From contig CP070672.1 of the NCBI GenBank assembly GCA_020351895.1, forward strand, positions 3,413,069 to 3,425,656: a DNA stretch of 12,588 bases. Direction: 5' to 3'. Every line of letters starts with the position of its first letter. The stretch's first letter is position 1. This stretch comes from Thermoplasmata archaeon (GTDB taxonomy: Archaea; Thermoplasmatota; Thermoplasmata; GCA-020350865). Below the pieces are notes generated by a model. It was given only the letters and a program-made list of their open reading frames with translations. It was not told where the DNA came from and made no database searches. A program made the position numbers and the translations under genes. Below, one piece after another: positions 5,004 to 12,339 of this stretch.

Positions 5004-5103
5004 TCGACCCTGAGTTTTTGGATGACCATTAAACTTTTTGCGAAGGGTTGGCTAGCGGACTGAGGTGCCAAAAAGTTTCAGGCTGAAACACGGGCAGGGC
5101 CAC
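5004..5103 (+). repeat. Decayed third unit with an internal 10-bp inverted repeat
   Basis: The end, CTGAAACACGGGCAGGGCCAC (5083-5103), matches the end of unit 2 (C-CGAAACACAGGCAGGCCCAC) with few changes. The beginning, GTCGACCCTGAG (5004-5015), is only loosely like the unit start. The middle is different: AAACTTTTTG (5031-5040) and CAAAAAGTTT (5069-5078) form a perfect 10-bp inverted repeat around a 28-base loop. Next to it, GTTTCAG (5075-5081) and CTGAAAC (5083-5089) form a near-perfect 15-base palindrome, as if the loop between the two inner-stem arms of the unit had been deleted. Confidence 0.5.
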
Positions 5104-5304
5104 TTCCTAAAATATGCCCTACGAAATCTTTTTTATACTAAAACCCTTTTCTGGTGCCGTATCTATGAGAATGGGCTATGAAATTGGGCAAAAGTATTAA
5201 ACTGTTTAAGATACATAGGGCAAGATACTGGCATATTAGATATAGGAACTTATTTAAAACAAAAGCTCATATAATACATATAATAACCTCAGCGTGGGAT
5301 TAAA
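5104..5304 (+). promoter_or_regulatory. Intergenic region with probable promoter of the K/E-rich gene
   Basis: This 201-base AT-rich stretch contains no gene that I can support. CATATAATAA (5277-5286) is TATA-like and lies about 25 bases before ATG 5305, consistent with a leaderless transcript; no ribosome binding site precedes that ATG. A second candidate is TTATTTAAAAC at about 5250-5260. CTTTTTTATAC near 5129-5138 could be a T-run terminator for transcripts coming from the hairpin array. Confidence 0.35.
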
Positions 5305-6063
5305 ATGGCCATGGAAGATACAGAAGAAAAGCATCACTCCTATAAGGAATTAAAAAAGATGGCCAAACAGCAGAAGAAGGCCAAGAAGAAGGACAAGAAA
5401 AAGGCCAAGATGGAGAAGAAGATCACCAAAAAAGAAGCCAAGATGAGAAAAAAAGGCATGTTCTTGGAAGATGTTTCCACGGAAGAGGAAACCGTTGCAG
5501 AAGAAGATGTCGAGGTTTTCGAAGCCACACCCTGGGTCAGGAAGAGCACGGAAGGCATACCTTATCTTGAAAAGAAGATAGATAGAATGGCAGAGAGAAG
5601 GGAGAGCTCTTCACTGCATCAGATGTTTGAAGAAAAATACGGGGAGAGCCTCACCATTCCCGAGACCTACAGAGAATACGAGCTCACAGACTCCGAGAAA
5701 AGACGCCTCGAGGAAATAACAGGCAAGGAAGAGGCCGAAGAACCAGTTGAGGTTATTGCCGTTAAATCCGATGAAACAGCGGAAGTATCCGAGGAAACCG
5801 AAGTTAAAGAAGAAAAAAAGAAGGTCGTAAAAGGAAAATTGAAACCCATATATTATCCCTTCCAATTGTGGATTTATACAAAATACGGCCAGGACAAGCC
5901 CACCATTCTGAAGGTTATAATACTCATAATCTCAGGAGCATTACTTGTCCTGTCCCTTCCCTTCAGGCTCGTGATTTGGATAATCATAACGCTGATAAAC
6001 AAGATAAAGTCAAGAAAGACCAAAAAGGTGAAAGCCGAGGCAACTGAAGCCACTGAAGCCTAG
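5305..6063 (+). CDS. Lysine/glutamate-rich protein with C-terminal membrane anchor, function unknown
   Basis: I do not recognise this 252-residue protein. Residues 11-51 are extremely basic (runs such as KKAKKKDKKKAKMEKK) and likely helical. Residues 55-75 are acidic. A more ordinary, mixed segment follows at about 76-140 (TPWVRKSTEGIPYLEKKIDR ... TDSEKRRLEEITG). Another acidic linker spans 141-172. Residues 180-195 are aromatic (IYYPFQLWIYTKYG). Two hydrophobic stretches, 201-220 and 222-233, are separated by an arginine, and the end is basic with a short TEATEA repeat. The layout suggests a cytoplasmic charged domain tethered to the membrane by a C-terminal hairpin or single long helix, perhaps binding nucleic acid or ribosomes; that is inference. 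It ends six bases before the convergent PHP gene. Confidence 0.78.
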   Translation: MAMEDTEEKHHSYKELKKMAKQQKKAKKKDKKKAKMEKKITKKEAKMRKKGMFLEDVSTEEETVAEEDVEVFEATPWVRKSTEGIPYLEKKIDRMAERRESSSLHQMFEEKYGESLTIPETYREYELTDSEKRRLEEITGKEEAEEPVEVIAVKSDETAEVSEETEVKEEKKKVVKGKLKPIYYPFQLWIYTKYGQDKPTILKVIILIISGALLVLSLPFRLVIWIIITLINKIKSRKTKKVKAEATEATEA

Positions 6064-6069
6064 AAGAAG

Positions 6070-6738
6070 CTATATCCTTTTCATACCCCTTTTTAGCCAC
6101 AAATAAACACAGCTAGCAGCATATCTCGGAGTCTCATTTCGTTTCCTGGATGTCCCTTCTCCCTGGGATTTTCCTTTTCTTATTTCTTCCAGGATTCCAT
6201 CCATATCGAAGGTGGGATTATCGAGTTTAGTATATGCATTGCCAAGATGGGAGAGCGTGTGGCAGTCGGATCCCCCTGCCTTTCCGCATCCGAGCTCATC
6301 GGCCAGCTTCCTGGCCTTGACATTCTCATTTTTAAGGGATCTGCTGTTTGTAACCTCCAGAACCTCAAATTTGGTCCTTCTTACACATTCCTCACCAAGA
6401 CCGGACCAGAACCGATAGGGATGTGAGGCTATTGCCAATCCCCCCAAATCGGTGATTCTCTCGATAGTCTCTTTTGGAGTGAGGCCTCCCTGCACGGGTT
6501 CCTTTACACCAAGGGCAAGGATATGACCTTCACTGGATGAAACCTCCATACCGGGGATGACTGTAAAATCCTTGTTATTCTTGTTCTCCTTCCAAAGCTT
6601 CAAGGAGCCCGCAATCTCGTTGTGATCAGTGATTGCAATACCATTTAATTTGATATTCTTAGCATGCTTTAAAATCTCTTGTGGCGCAACGGTACCGTCG
6701 GAGGAATAGGAAGAATGGATGTGTATGTCGATTTTCAT
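6070..6738 (-). CDS. PHP-domain metal-dependent phosphoesterase
   Basis: A 222-residue PHP-family protein; related enzymes cleave phosphate mono- or diesters of nucleotides or short nucleic acids with two or three bound metals. All expected ligands are visible: H6 and H8 in IDIHIHS, D14, D38-H39 in TDHN, E65 in GMEVS, H72, H106 in SHP, and D158/H160 in SDCH. The active site looks complete. The C-terminal 30 residues are basic and not clearly part of the fold. I chose ATG 6738 because the family N-terminus starts there; GTG 6747 would add three residues and overlaps the last base of the upstream metG stop (TAGTG). With only 8 bases between the genes, it is surely cotranscribed with metG. Substrate unknown. 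Confidence 0.87.
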   Translation of the reverse strand: MKIDIHIHSSYSSDGTVAPQEILKHAKNIKLNGIAITDHNEIAGSLKLWKENKNNKDFTVIPGMEVSSSEGHILALGVKEPVQGGLTPKETIERITDLGGLAIASHPYRFWSGLGEECVRRTKFEVLEVTNSRSLKNENVKARKLADELGCGKAGGSDCHTLSHLGNAYTKLDNPTFDMDGILEEIRKGKSQGEGTSRKRNETPRYAASCVYLWLKRGMKRI

Positions 6739-6746
6739 CCTTACCA

Positions 6747-9005
6747 CTATTTAATTTCAGCCCCGTTCTCAACTTTTTTATGCACAGTTATAAAGCCGCC
6801 GTGCTCGGTTACAAGGGGTATGGCCCCTTCCTTCCCTTTTACCAGGTTTAAGGCTATCTGGGTGCCTGAAAGAGCCGTGCTGATGCCTCCCTGGACCATC
6901 AGAGTCTCCTTGCCAATGTCCGTCTTTTCGTCCTCAGTTACGGTTCCCACAGTGAGGAGGATCTTTTGGAATTCTGAAAAGGATACCTGTTTTTTAGCCT
7001 TCCCTATCTCGCAATCCCTGCCCGTCACACGTACGCCGAGGTCCTCATCTGATAACGGGGCCAGGAGGCTCACCACACCTTTTGTGTCCTCTGCCGCAAG
7101 AAGCATACCTCTTGATTCAACGCCTCTTAGCTTGGCAGGTTTGAGGTTCATGACAACGACTATCTTCCTATCCTGCATCTCTTCTTTTGTATAGTATTGC
7201 TTAAGACCCGCCACAAGCTGTCTTTCCTCGTCACCGAAATTCACCTTCATTATGTAGAGCTTCTCGGCATTGGGGTGATCCTCCACGCTCTCTATTAGAC
7301 CAACCCGAAGATCCAATGCTTCGATGCCTATATCCTCCATCTCAGGTTTCTTTATCTCTTCCATTTTCATATCCTCCTCAACTATCAATTTCTTAAACAG
7401 AGGCGAGGGCTTTCCCAGGCTCTGTTTAGGCCTAATTTCACTTGTTGCCTCATCCCAGGAAAGTGCAGAAACCGAACCTTCATAACCCAAAAGATTATAG
7501 AGTTTATCCGCAGAGAACGGCAGAAACGGAGCCATTGATATGCAAAGTGCCTTCACCATCCGAAGGCACACATGCAATACAGTACCGCACTCCTCCCTGT
7601 TTTTCTTTAAGAGTGACCAAGGAGCCCGAGTATCAAAATATCTATTGCCGAAGTGGGCCAATTCCATGACGCTCTTTATGGCTTTTTTGAACTGACAGCT
7701 CTCTATGAGCTCCGAAACCTCGTTTACCTGGGCCTCTATCTTCTTTAAAGCCTCCTTATCTTCATCAGCAAGCTCCTTCATCTCAGGTATTTCACCGTAG
7801 TTTGCATGGGTGAAGGAAAGAACCCTGTGTATGAAATTTCCCAGGGTTGATACCAGTTCATCGTTGTTTCTACGAATGAAATCTTCCAGTGTGAAATCTG
7901 CATCCCGTATCTCGGGCATGTTTATTGAAAGGTAATATCTCACCTGATCAGGATCGTATTTCTGAAGAACATCAGGAACTGCTATGGAGATTCCCCTGCT
8001 CTTTGAAAACTGCTCGCCACCCCATTTTAGATACTCGTTTGCAGGAACGTCATAGGGTAGATTCAATCCGCCGTAACCCATTAAAATTGCGGGCCAGATT
8101 ATGGTGTGAAACGGAATATTGTCCTTTCCCAAGAAATAGTAATGCCTGCATGCTTCATCCATCCAGAAGTCCTTCCATTTCTCTTCTTCACCTCTTCTTC
8201 GGGCCCATTCCTTTGAAGTGGAAAAGTAACCAATCACGGCCTCGAACCACACGTAGATGCGCTTGTCATCATACCCTTCAAGAGGTATCTCCACACCCCA
8301 GGTTATGTCGCGGGTGATGGCACGATCCCTAAGTCCGCTTTCCAGCCAGTTCTTGGTGAAGTTCTTTGTGTTGTGGCGCCAGTGATTTTTATCTGATACA
8401 TATTTCTCTAAATCGGGTTGAAATGCACTCAATCTGAAGAAGAAATGCTCTGTCTCCTTCATTTCCGGTTCCGAAGAGCAGAACTTGCACACTGGCTCGA
8501 TCAACTCTTCAGGATCAAGGGTTCTACCACAATCGTCGCATTGATCCCCTCTGGCATTTGAATATCCACAGTGAGGACATTCTCCCTCAACATACCTGTC
8601 CGGAAGGAACTTCTTGCAGTTTGCGCAGAATGGAGAAAGCATGATTTTCTTGTATATATGGTCCTTATCCAGGAGTTTGAGGAATATGTCATGCACTACC
8701 TTTTTATGGTTCTTATGGGAGGTCTCGAAAAAGAGATCGAATGAAATCCCAAGATCCTCAATGGCCTTGGAGTTGATTTTATGGTATTTTTTGGCGATAT
8801 CCTCGGGTTTCACACCTTTTTTCTCGGCTGTGACTGTGATGGGAGTTCCATGCTCGTCGCTTCCTGAAACCATTAGCACATCATTCCCCTTCATGCGATG
8901 ATATCTGGCGAATATGTCTGGGGGCAGAAGCGAGCCTGCAACATGCCCCAGGTGAATAGGACCGTTGGCATATGGCCAAGCAACGCCTACCAGGAATCTA
9001 GACAT
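6747..9005 (-). CDS. metG: Methionyl-tRNA synthetase with C-terminal tRNA-binding extension
   Basis: Class I synthetase that charges tRNA-Met with methionine. In 752 residues it shows the HIGH-type motif HLGH (18-21) and the KMSKS-type motif FSKSR (333-337). The zinc-knuckle insertion has four CxxC pairs (C127/130, C143/146, C156/159, C173/176). Conserved WFEAVIGY lies at 253-260 and the helical anticodon-binding domain at about 375-530. Residues 558-662 are an EMAP-II/Arc1p-like OB-fold tRNA-binding domain (LDLRVG, HPNAEKLY, NLKPAKLRGVESRGMLLAA). A further tail (about 663-752) begins SFSEFQKILLTVGTV, resembling the start of a second such domain. ATG 9005 begins the family N-terminus; the TATA-like GATTTAAACG (9034-9043) implies a leader of only a few bases. 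PHP gene follows at once. Confidence 0.96.
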   Translation of the reverse strand: MSRFLVGVAWPYANGPIHLGHVAGSLLPPDIFARYHRMKGNDVLMVSGSDEHGTPITVTAEKKGVKPEDIAKKYHKINSKAIEDLGISFDLFFETSHKNHKKVVHDIFLKLLDKDHIYKKIMLSPFCANCKKFLPDRYVEGECPHCGYSNARGDQCDDCGRTLDPEELIEPVCKFCSSEPEMKETEHFFFRLSAFQPDLEKYVSDKNHWRHNTKNFTKNWLESGLRDRAITRDITWGVEIPLEGYDDKRIYVWFEAVIGYFSTSKEWARRRGEEEKWKDFWMDEACRHYYFLGKDNIPFHTIIWPAILMGYGGLNLPYDVPANEYLKWGGEQFSKSRGISIAVPDVLQKYDPDQVRYYLSINMPEIRDADFTLEDFIRRNNDELVSTLGNFIHRVLSFTHANYGEIPEMKELADEDKEALKKIEAQVNEVSELIESCQFKKAIKSVMELAHFGNRYFDTRAPWSLLKKNREECGTVLHVCLRMVKALCISMAPFLPFSADKLYNLLGYEGSVSALSWDEATSEIRPKQSLGKPSPLFKKLIVEEDMKMEEIKKPEMEDIGIEALDLRVGLIESVEDHPNAEKLYIMKVNFGDEERQLVAGLKQYYTKEEMQDRKIVVVMNLKPAKLRGVESRGMLLAAEDTKGVVSLLAPLSDEDLGVRVTGRDCEIGKAKKQVSFSEFQKILLTVGTVTEDEKTDIGKETLMVQGGISTALSGTQIALNLVKGKEGAIPLVTEHGGFITVHKKVENGAEIK

Positions 9006-9031
9006 GGAAATCGAAAGTGAATAGAAGAGGA

Positions 9032-9044
9032 GAGATTTAAACGT
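9032..9044 (-). promoter_or_regulatory. Probable metG promoter
   Basis: Minus-strand CGTTTAAATCTC (about 9032-9043) is TATA-like. Its centre lies about 33 bases before the metG ATG, so transcription should start near 9012, leaving a leader of about seven bases without a ribosome binding site. It would drive metG and the PHP gene. Confidence 0.45.
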
Positions 9045-9098
9045 GAGGGTTTATCATATGCCATATTAGGGATAGTCACCAGATGCGAGTACATCCTT

Positions 9099-9110
9099 AT
9101 CTTAAAATAC
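9099..9110 (+). promoter_or_regulatory. Probable promoter of the MATE transporter gene
   Basis: CTTAAAATA at 9101-9109 is TATA-like and predicts a transcript start near 9130, within a few bases of the two possible GTG starts of the transporter (9127 and 9133). The transcript would be leaderless or nearly so. Confidence 0.4.
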
Positions 9111-9126
9111 CAGGTCGTCATACAAG

Positions 9127-10545
9127 GTGCTCGTGGCAGAAAACGATTCTGAATTACAAAAAGGACATATTCCCACTCAGGATGACGAAACCAAGGGCGT
9201 CAAGATACTTATGGGGGAGCCCAAGAAGGCCATTATCAAACTGGCCATTCCAATGATAATTGCCATGTCGGCAATGACAATATACAACCTCGTGGATGCA
9301 ATTTGGGTTTCGGGTTTGGGTACCAATGCATTGGATGCAGTGGGTCTTTACTACCCCTTCTTTTTTATTGTCATGGCCTTGGCTGTTGGGTTGGGGATCG
9401 GTGGTGGTGCTGCAATATCAAGAAGAATCGGTGCAAAGGACAGGGAGGGTGCCGACAACGTCGCACTCCATACATTAATCATCATGATCATCATGGCTGT
9501 CTTTTTCACTATCCCCTTCTTCATTTTCGCAGAGGCTATTTTTTCCAGTTTTGCCTCGGGTGAAATAAAGGACATGGCCACTTCCTATGGGAGGATCATA
9601 TTTGCAGGAAGCATAGTGATTTTTTTCATGTACATTGCAACCTCGATTCTCAGGGCAGAGGGAGATGCAAACAGGTCCATGTACGCCATGATGCTGGGGG
9701 CGGCCCTGAACATAGTACTTGATCCAATATTCATATATTCCCTGGACATGGGCGTGGTGGGTGCGGCCTGGGCCACTGTAGTTTCCATGATAGTCACGGC
9801 CCTTTTATTGATGTATTGGATGTTCATAAAAAAAGATACCTTTATTACCTTCAGGTTCAGAAGTTTTTCCTGGAATAAGGACATAACTTGGGACATCTTC
9901 CGTGTGGGCCTTCCTGCCATGGTGATGCAGCTTTCCATGGCCATCATGGCTGTTGTTTTAAACTACATTATTGTGAATGTGAGAGCCGAAGGAGGAGTCG
10001 CTGTTTACACCGTGGGATGGCGTGTCTCCATGATGGCTATTTTACCGCTTCTTGGCATAGCCACTGCAGTAATCTCGGTAACGGGTGCAGCCTTTGGAGC
10101 AAGGGATTATGTGAAACTGAGAACCTCCTTTTATTATGCCATAAAGTTGGGATTGATCATCGAGTCAATTGCGGCATTATTCACAGTGGTATTCGCAGTG
10201 CAGATCACTTCAGTCTTTACACAGGCTGAAGGTACAGAGTTTATAAAGCAAGAGCTTCCCAATTATTTCAGGATCGTGGCAATCTTCTATCCGGGGGTGG
10301 CTTTCGGTATGTTCTCCTCTTCCATGTTCCAGGGAATAGGCAAGGGAACGTATGCACTCATAGTCACCATTGTTCGAACACTCATTCTGGGAACACCACT
10401 GGCTGCAGTTTTTGCCATCAGCCTCGATATGGGTCTTTCTGGTGTATGGTGGGGTATGGTGATCGGTAATCTCTTGGGTTCGTTTTTGGCATTCACCTGG
10501 GCTTCATTGTACATCCGCAGGTTGATGGCACAAACAAAGGATTAA
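9127..10545 (+). CDS. MATE-family multidrug/toxin efflux transporter
   Basis: A 472-residue integral membrane protein of the MATE family (NorM/DinF-like), expected to export cationic drugs or metabolites in exchange for Na+ or H+. The first helix region (residues about 35-70: KKAIIKLAIPMIIAMSAMTIYNLVDAIWVS) is the typical family opening. About twelve hydrophobic segments follow. The two-fold internal repeat is visible: the second half opens at about 258 with RVGLPAMVMQLSMAI, echoing the first. The C-terminus is short and basic (RRLMAQTKD). The start is uncertain: GTG 9127, or GTG 9133, which has GGTG three bases upstream; ATG 9211 would remove the acidic leader just before the conserved part. 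It is divergent from metG across about 120 bases. Substrate cannot be read from the sequence. Confidence 0.92.
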   Translation: MLVAENDSELQKGHIPTQDDETKGVKILMGEPKKAIIKLAIPMIIAMSAMTIYNLVDAIWVSGLGTNALDAVGLYYPFFFIVMALAVGLGIGGGAAISRRIGAKDREGADNVALHTLIIMIIMAVFFTIPFFIFAEAIFSSFASGEIKDMATSYGRIIFAGSIVIFFMYIATSILRAEGDANRSMYAMMLGAALNIVLDPIFIYSLDMGVVGAAWATVVSMIVTALLLMYWMFIKKDTFITFRFRSFSWNKDITWDIFRVGLPAMVMQLSMAIMAVVLNYIIVNVRAEGGVAVYTVGWRVSMMAILPLLGIATAVISVTGAAFGARDYVKLRTSFYYAIKLGLIIESIAALFTVVFAVQITSVFTQAEGTEFIKQELPNYFRIVAIFYPGVAFGMFSSSMFQGIGKGTYALIVTIVRTLILGTPLAAVFAISLDMGLSGVWWGMVIGNLLGSFLAFTWASLYIRRLMAQTKD

Positions 10546-10574
10546 TCCGCGTTTTAATTCCTATTTCGCGACAA

Positions 10575-10588
10575 AATCTAAATAATCA
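10575..10588 (+). promoter_or_regulatory. Probable promoter of the zinc-ribbon/taw1 operon
   Basis: ATCTAAATAAT (10577-10587) is TATA-like and centred about 25 bases before ATG 10607, so the transcript is probably leaderless; no ribosome binding site precedes that ATG. It would serve both the zinc-ribbon gene and taw1. Confidence 0.42.
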
Positions 10589-10606
10589 AATGCTGTTTAC
10601 AATGCG

Positions 10607-10996
10607 ATGCCTTATAAGATTCCCCAGGATGATGAGGTGCTCCGCGCCATAAAGAACGTGATGAACAGGCAGGGCGTTGTCAACTCCCAGACTAAACTGA
10701 AGGAGCTCGTGGAGCGGGACCTTCATGTGACTGATAAAGATTATCATGTGAGCCCACGTCGTCTACGTGTTCTTGCACTCTCCTCTGATGATGTTCGGGT
10801 CGAAATACACTGCCGCGAATCAGATACAAAGAAAGGAATCAGTAAATGTCCGGTGTGTAATCACAAACTGAAGCTCGTGAAGAACAAGACAATATTCGAC
10901 GGCGTCGTGATAATAGGTCATGAATGCACCCACTGCCCGTACTGGACCGGGCTGAAAAGAAGGATTCCAACAAGGTATGTTTTTACTACAAGGTAA
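10607..10996 (+). CDS. Zinc-ribbon protein of unknown function
   Basis: A 129-residue protein without a family name I can give. Residues 10-40 (EVLRAIKNVMNRQGVVNSQTKLKELVERDL) look helical, perhaps a small winged-helix or helix-turn-helix domain; the arginine-rich VSPRRLRVLAL (48-58) continues it. A four-cysteine zinc ribbon follows: C81 and C84 (CPVC), C107 and C110 (CTHC), with a 22-residue spacer. The C-terminus is basic and aromatic (YWTGLKRRIPTRYVF). This combination suggests nucleic-acid binding. The stop at 10994-10996 is only 20 bases before the taw1 start, so the two are very likely cotranscribed. That makes a link to tRNA modification worth considering, but nothing direct shows it. 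Confidence 0.82.
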   Translation: MPYKIPQDDEVLRAIKNVMNRQGVVNSQTKLKELVERDLHVTDKDYHVSPRRLRVLALSSDDVRVEIHCRESDTKKGISKCPVCNHKLKLVKNKTIFDGVVIIGHECTHCPYWTGLKRRIPTRYVFTTR

Positions 10997-11016
10997 TCAT
11001 AAGAAGAGGGCATAGA

Positions 11017-11946
11017 ATGGATTCTGAACAAAGAAGACTTCTTGAAAGGCAGCATTATCGTATCATAGGCAATCACAGCGGCGTGAAGGTCTGCCACTGG
11101 ATGAGGCAGAAACTGCTTCATGGTAGGCCCTGTTACAAGGAAACATTCTATGGCATTGAGTCCCATCGCTGCCTGCAGATGACACCCACAATCGATGCCT
11201 GCACCCAGAACTGTCTCTTCTGCTGGAGGGTAAAGGGTTTTTCGGAAGAACATGTGAACCTCGATTTCGATGAGCCGGAGAAAATACTTAAAGAGTCAAT
11301 TAAAGCCCAGAAACCCCTGATATCAGGGTTCAAAGGGGATGAGCGCTGCGATGAGAAACTATGGAACGAGGCCTTAAAGCCCAATCAGGTGGCCATATCA
11401 CTGACAGGTGAGCCCACCCTGTACCCATATCTTGGTGATTTCATAGAGTTATGCCACAAAAAAGGCATGACCACGTTTTTGGTAACAAACGGAACCACAC
11501 CCCATATTTTGGAGAAACTGAATCCCCTTCCAACACAGCTTTATGTGACTGTTGCGGCACCCAATGAGAAGATAGCAAAAAAACTCTGCGCCCCAATGAT
11601 TCCAGACTCCTGGAGCCTGTTGAACCAAACCCTTGAAATACTTCCCTCCCTCGACACAAGACGGGTCATTCGGCACACCCTTGTGGACGGTTGGAATCTG
11701 GGATATGAAGAGGATTATGCAAAGTTGGATGAAAAAGCCGAGCCTTTATTCATAGAGCCCAAGGGTTTTGTATTCGTAGGCGGCGCAAGGCAGAGGATGA
11801 GCATGGACAACATGCCTTCCCACGAAAAAGTTCAAAAGTTTGGAAAAAGGCTTGGTTCCCTTCTTGGCTACGATATTTTAATGGAAAGAAGCGATAGCAG
11901 GGTGGTTTTGTTGGGCGATGACAAAAGAAAGTGCAGGGTGAGGTAA
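11017..11946 (+). CDS. taw1: tRNA 4-demethylwyosine synthase (Taw1/TYW1)
   Basis: Radical-SAM enzyme that builds the tricyclic 4-demethylwyosine base from N1-methylguanosine-37 of tRNA-Phe, using pyruvate as carbon source; the first ring-forming step of wyosine synthesis in archaea. The radical-SAM cluster is C62-x3-C66-x2-C69 (CTQNCLFCWR). The three cysteines of the second 4Fe-4S cluster are C26, C39 and C52. The spacing matches known archaeal TYW1 proteins. Other landmarks are SLTGEPTLYPYLGDFI (about 129-144), TNGT, and the C-terminal FVGGARQRMSMDNMPSHEKV. The open frame extends upstream, but ATG 11017 is chosen because it gives the expected N-terminus and length (309 residues). It follows the zinc-ribbon gene by 20 bases. 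AGAGGG about five bases upstream may be a weak ribosome binding site. Confidence 0.95.
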   Translation: MDSEQRRLLERQHYRIIGNHSGVKVCHWMRQKLLHGRPCYKETFYGIESHRCLQMTPTIDACTQNCLFCWRVKGFSEEHVNLDFDEPEKILKESIKAQKPLISGFKGDERCDEKLWNEALKPNQVAISLTGEPTLYPYLGDFIELCHKKGMTTFLVTNGTTPHILEKLNPLPTQLYVTVAAPNEKIAKKLCAPMIPDSWSLLNQTLEILPSLDTRRVIRHTLVDGWNLGYEEDYAKLDEKAEPLFIEPKGFVFVGGARQRMSMDNMPSHEKVQKFGKRLGSLLGYDILMERSDSRVVLLGDDKRKCRVR

Positions 11947-12018
11947 GGTCCTCTCATTTTATTAACCAGACACAGTTACAGTAGTGATTTATTTCAAAGA
12001 CACATTACGTTTATCAAC

Positions 12019-12288
12019 ATAAAGGAAATTATTGAAATCCTTCAGAAAATCGGCCTCATCGAGTACGAAGCCAAAGGTTCACAATGGATACAATAGAACC
12101 GATACCTTGTCAGGTTCCATCAACTTCGCTGACAGAATTTTTAATGTCACACGGGTAGGGGACCAGATCCAGGAAAAAGAATCAATGGATTACAATAAAT
12201 GCGTAAATTGTATGAACAAGACTTTCGAAAGGAATTGGAGGTATTCTGAGAAACAATAGAGGATGATATAAAATCCTTTTCCTTTTAA
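12019..12288 (+). pseudogene. Decayed TrmB-like regulator (remnant)
   Basis: No intact frame exists, but three translated pieces in the right order resemble a TrmB-type winged-helix regulator. Frame starting 12019: IKEIIEILQKIGLIEYEAK, like the family opening, ending at TAG 12094-12096. Next frame, about 12111-12155: QVPSTSLTEFLMSHG, like the recognition-helix segment. Back in the first frame from 12199: MRKLYEQDFRKELEVF, then an in-frame TGA (12247-12249), then ETIEDDIKSFSF to TAA 12286-12288. The first codon where ATG would be expected is ATA (12019), about 26 bases after a TATA-like GATTTATTTC. Each match is short and judged by eye, so the family name is tentative. Confidence 0.4.
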
Positions 12289-12339
12289 AAGTTGAAAAAA
12301 TAGTGTATTAAATATCTCTCATTTTCTTTTATTTTATAG

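Noticed and set aside
5004..5103. C/D-box guide RNA (GGATGACC as C box, CTGA as D and D')
   Set aside because: The C box is a poor match, the terminal stem does not flank the boxes properly, and no clear guide stretch follows. CTGA is explained by the repeat unit.
6679..7194. Plus-strand open frame of 171 codons opposite metG
   Set aside because: It is the antisense shadow of the MetRS tRNA-binding domain and has no protein-like composition or start signals.
9585..9947. Minus-strand open frame of 120 codons opposite the MATE gene
   Set aside because: Antisense of transmembrane helices often gives long open frames; nothing supports expression.
12032..12259. A 75-codon plus-strand open frame with a CVNCMN motif
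   Set aside because: Its translation has no recognisable domain and crosses the frames in which the TrmB-like pieces appear; the cysteine pair is probably chance.
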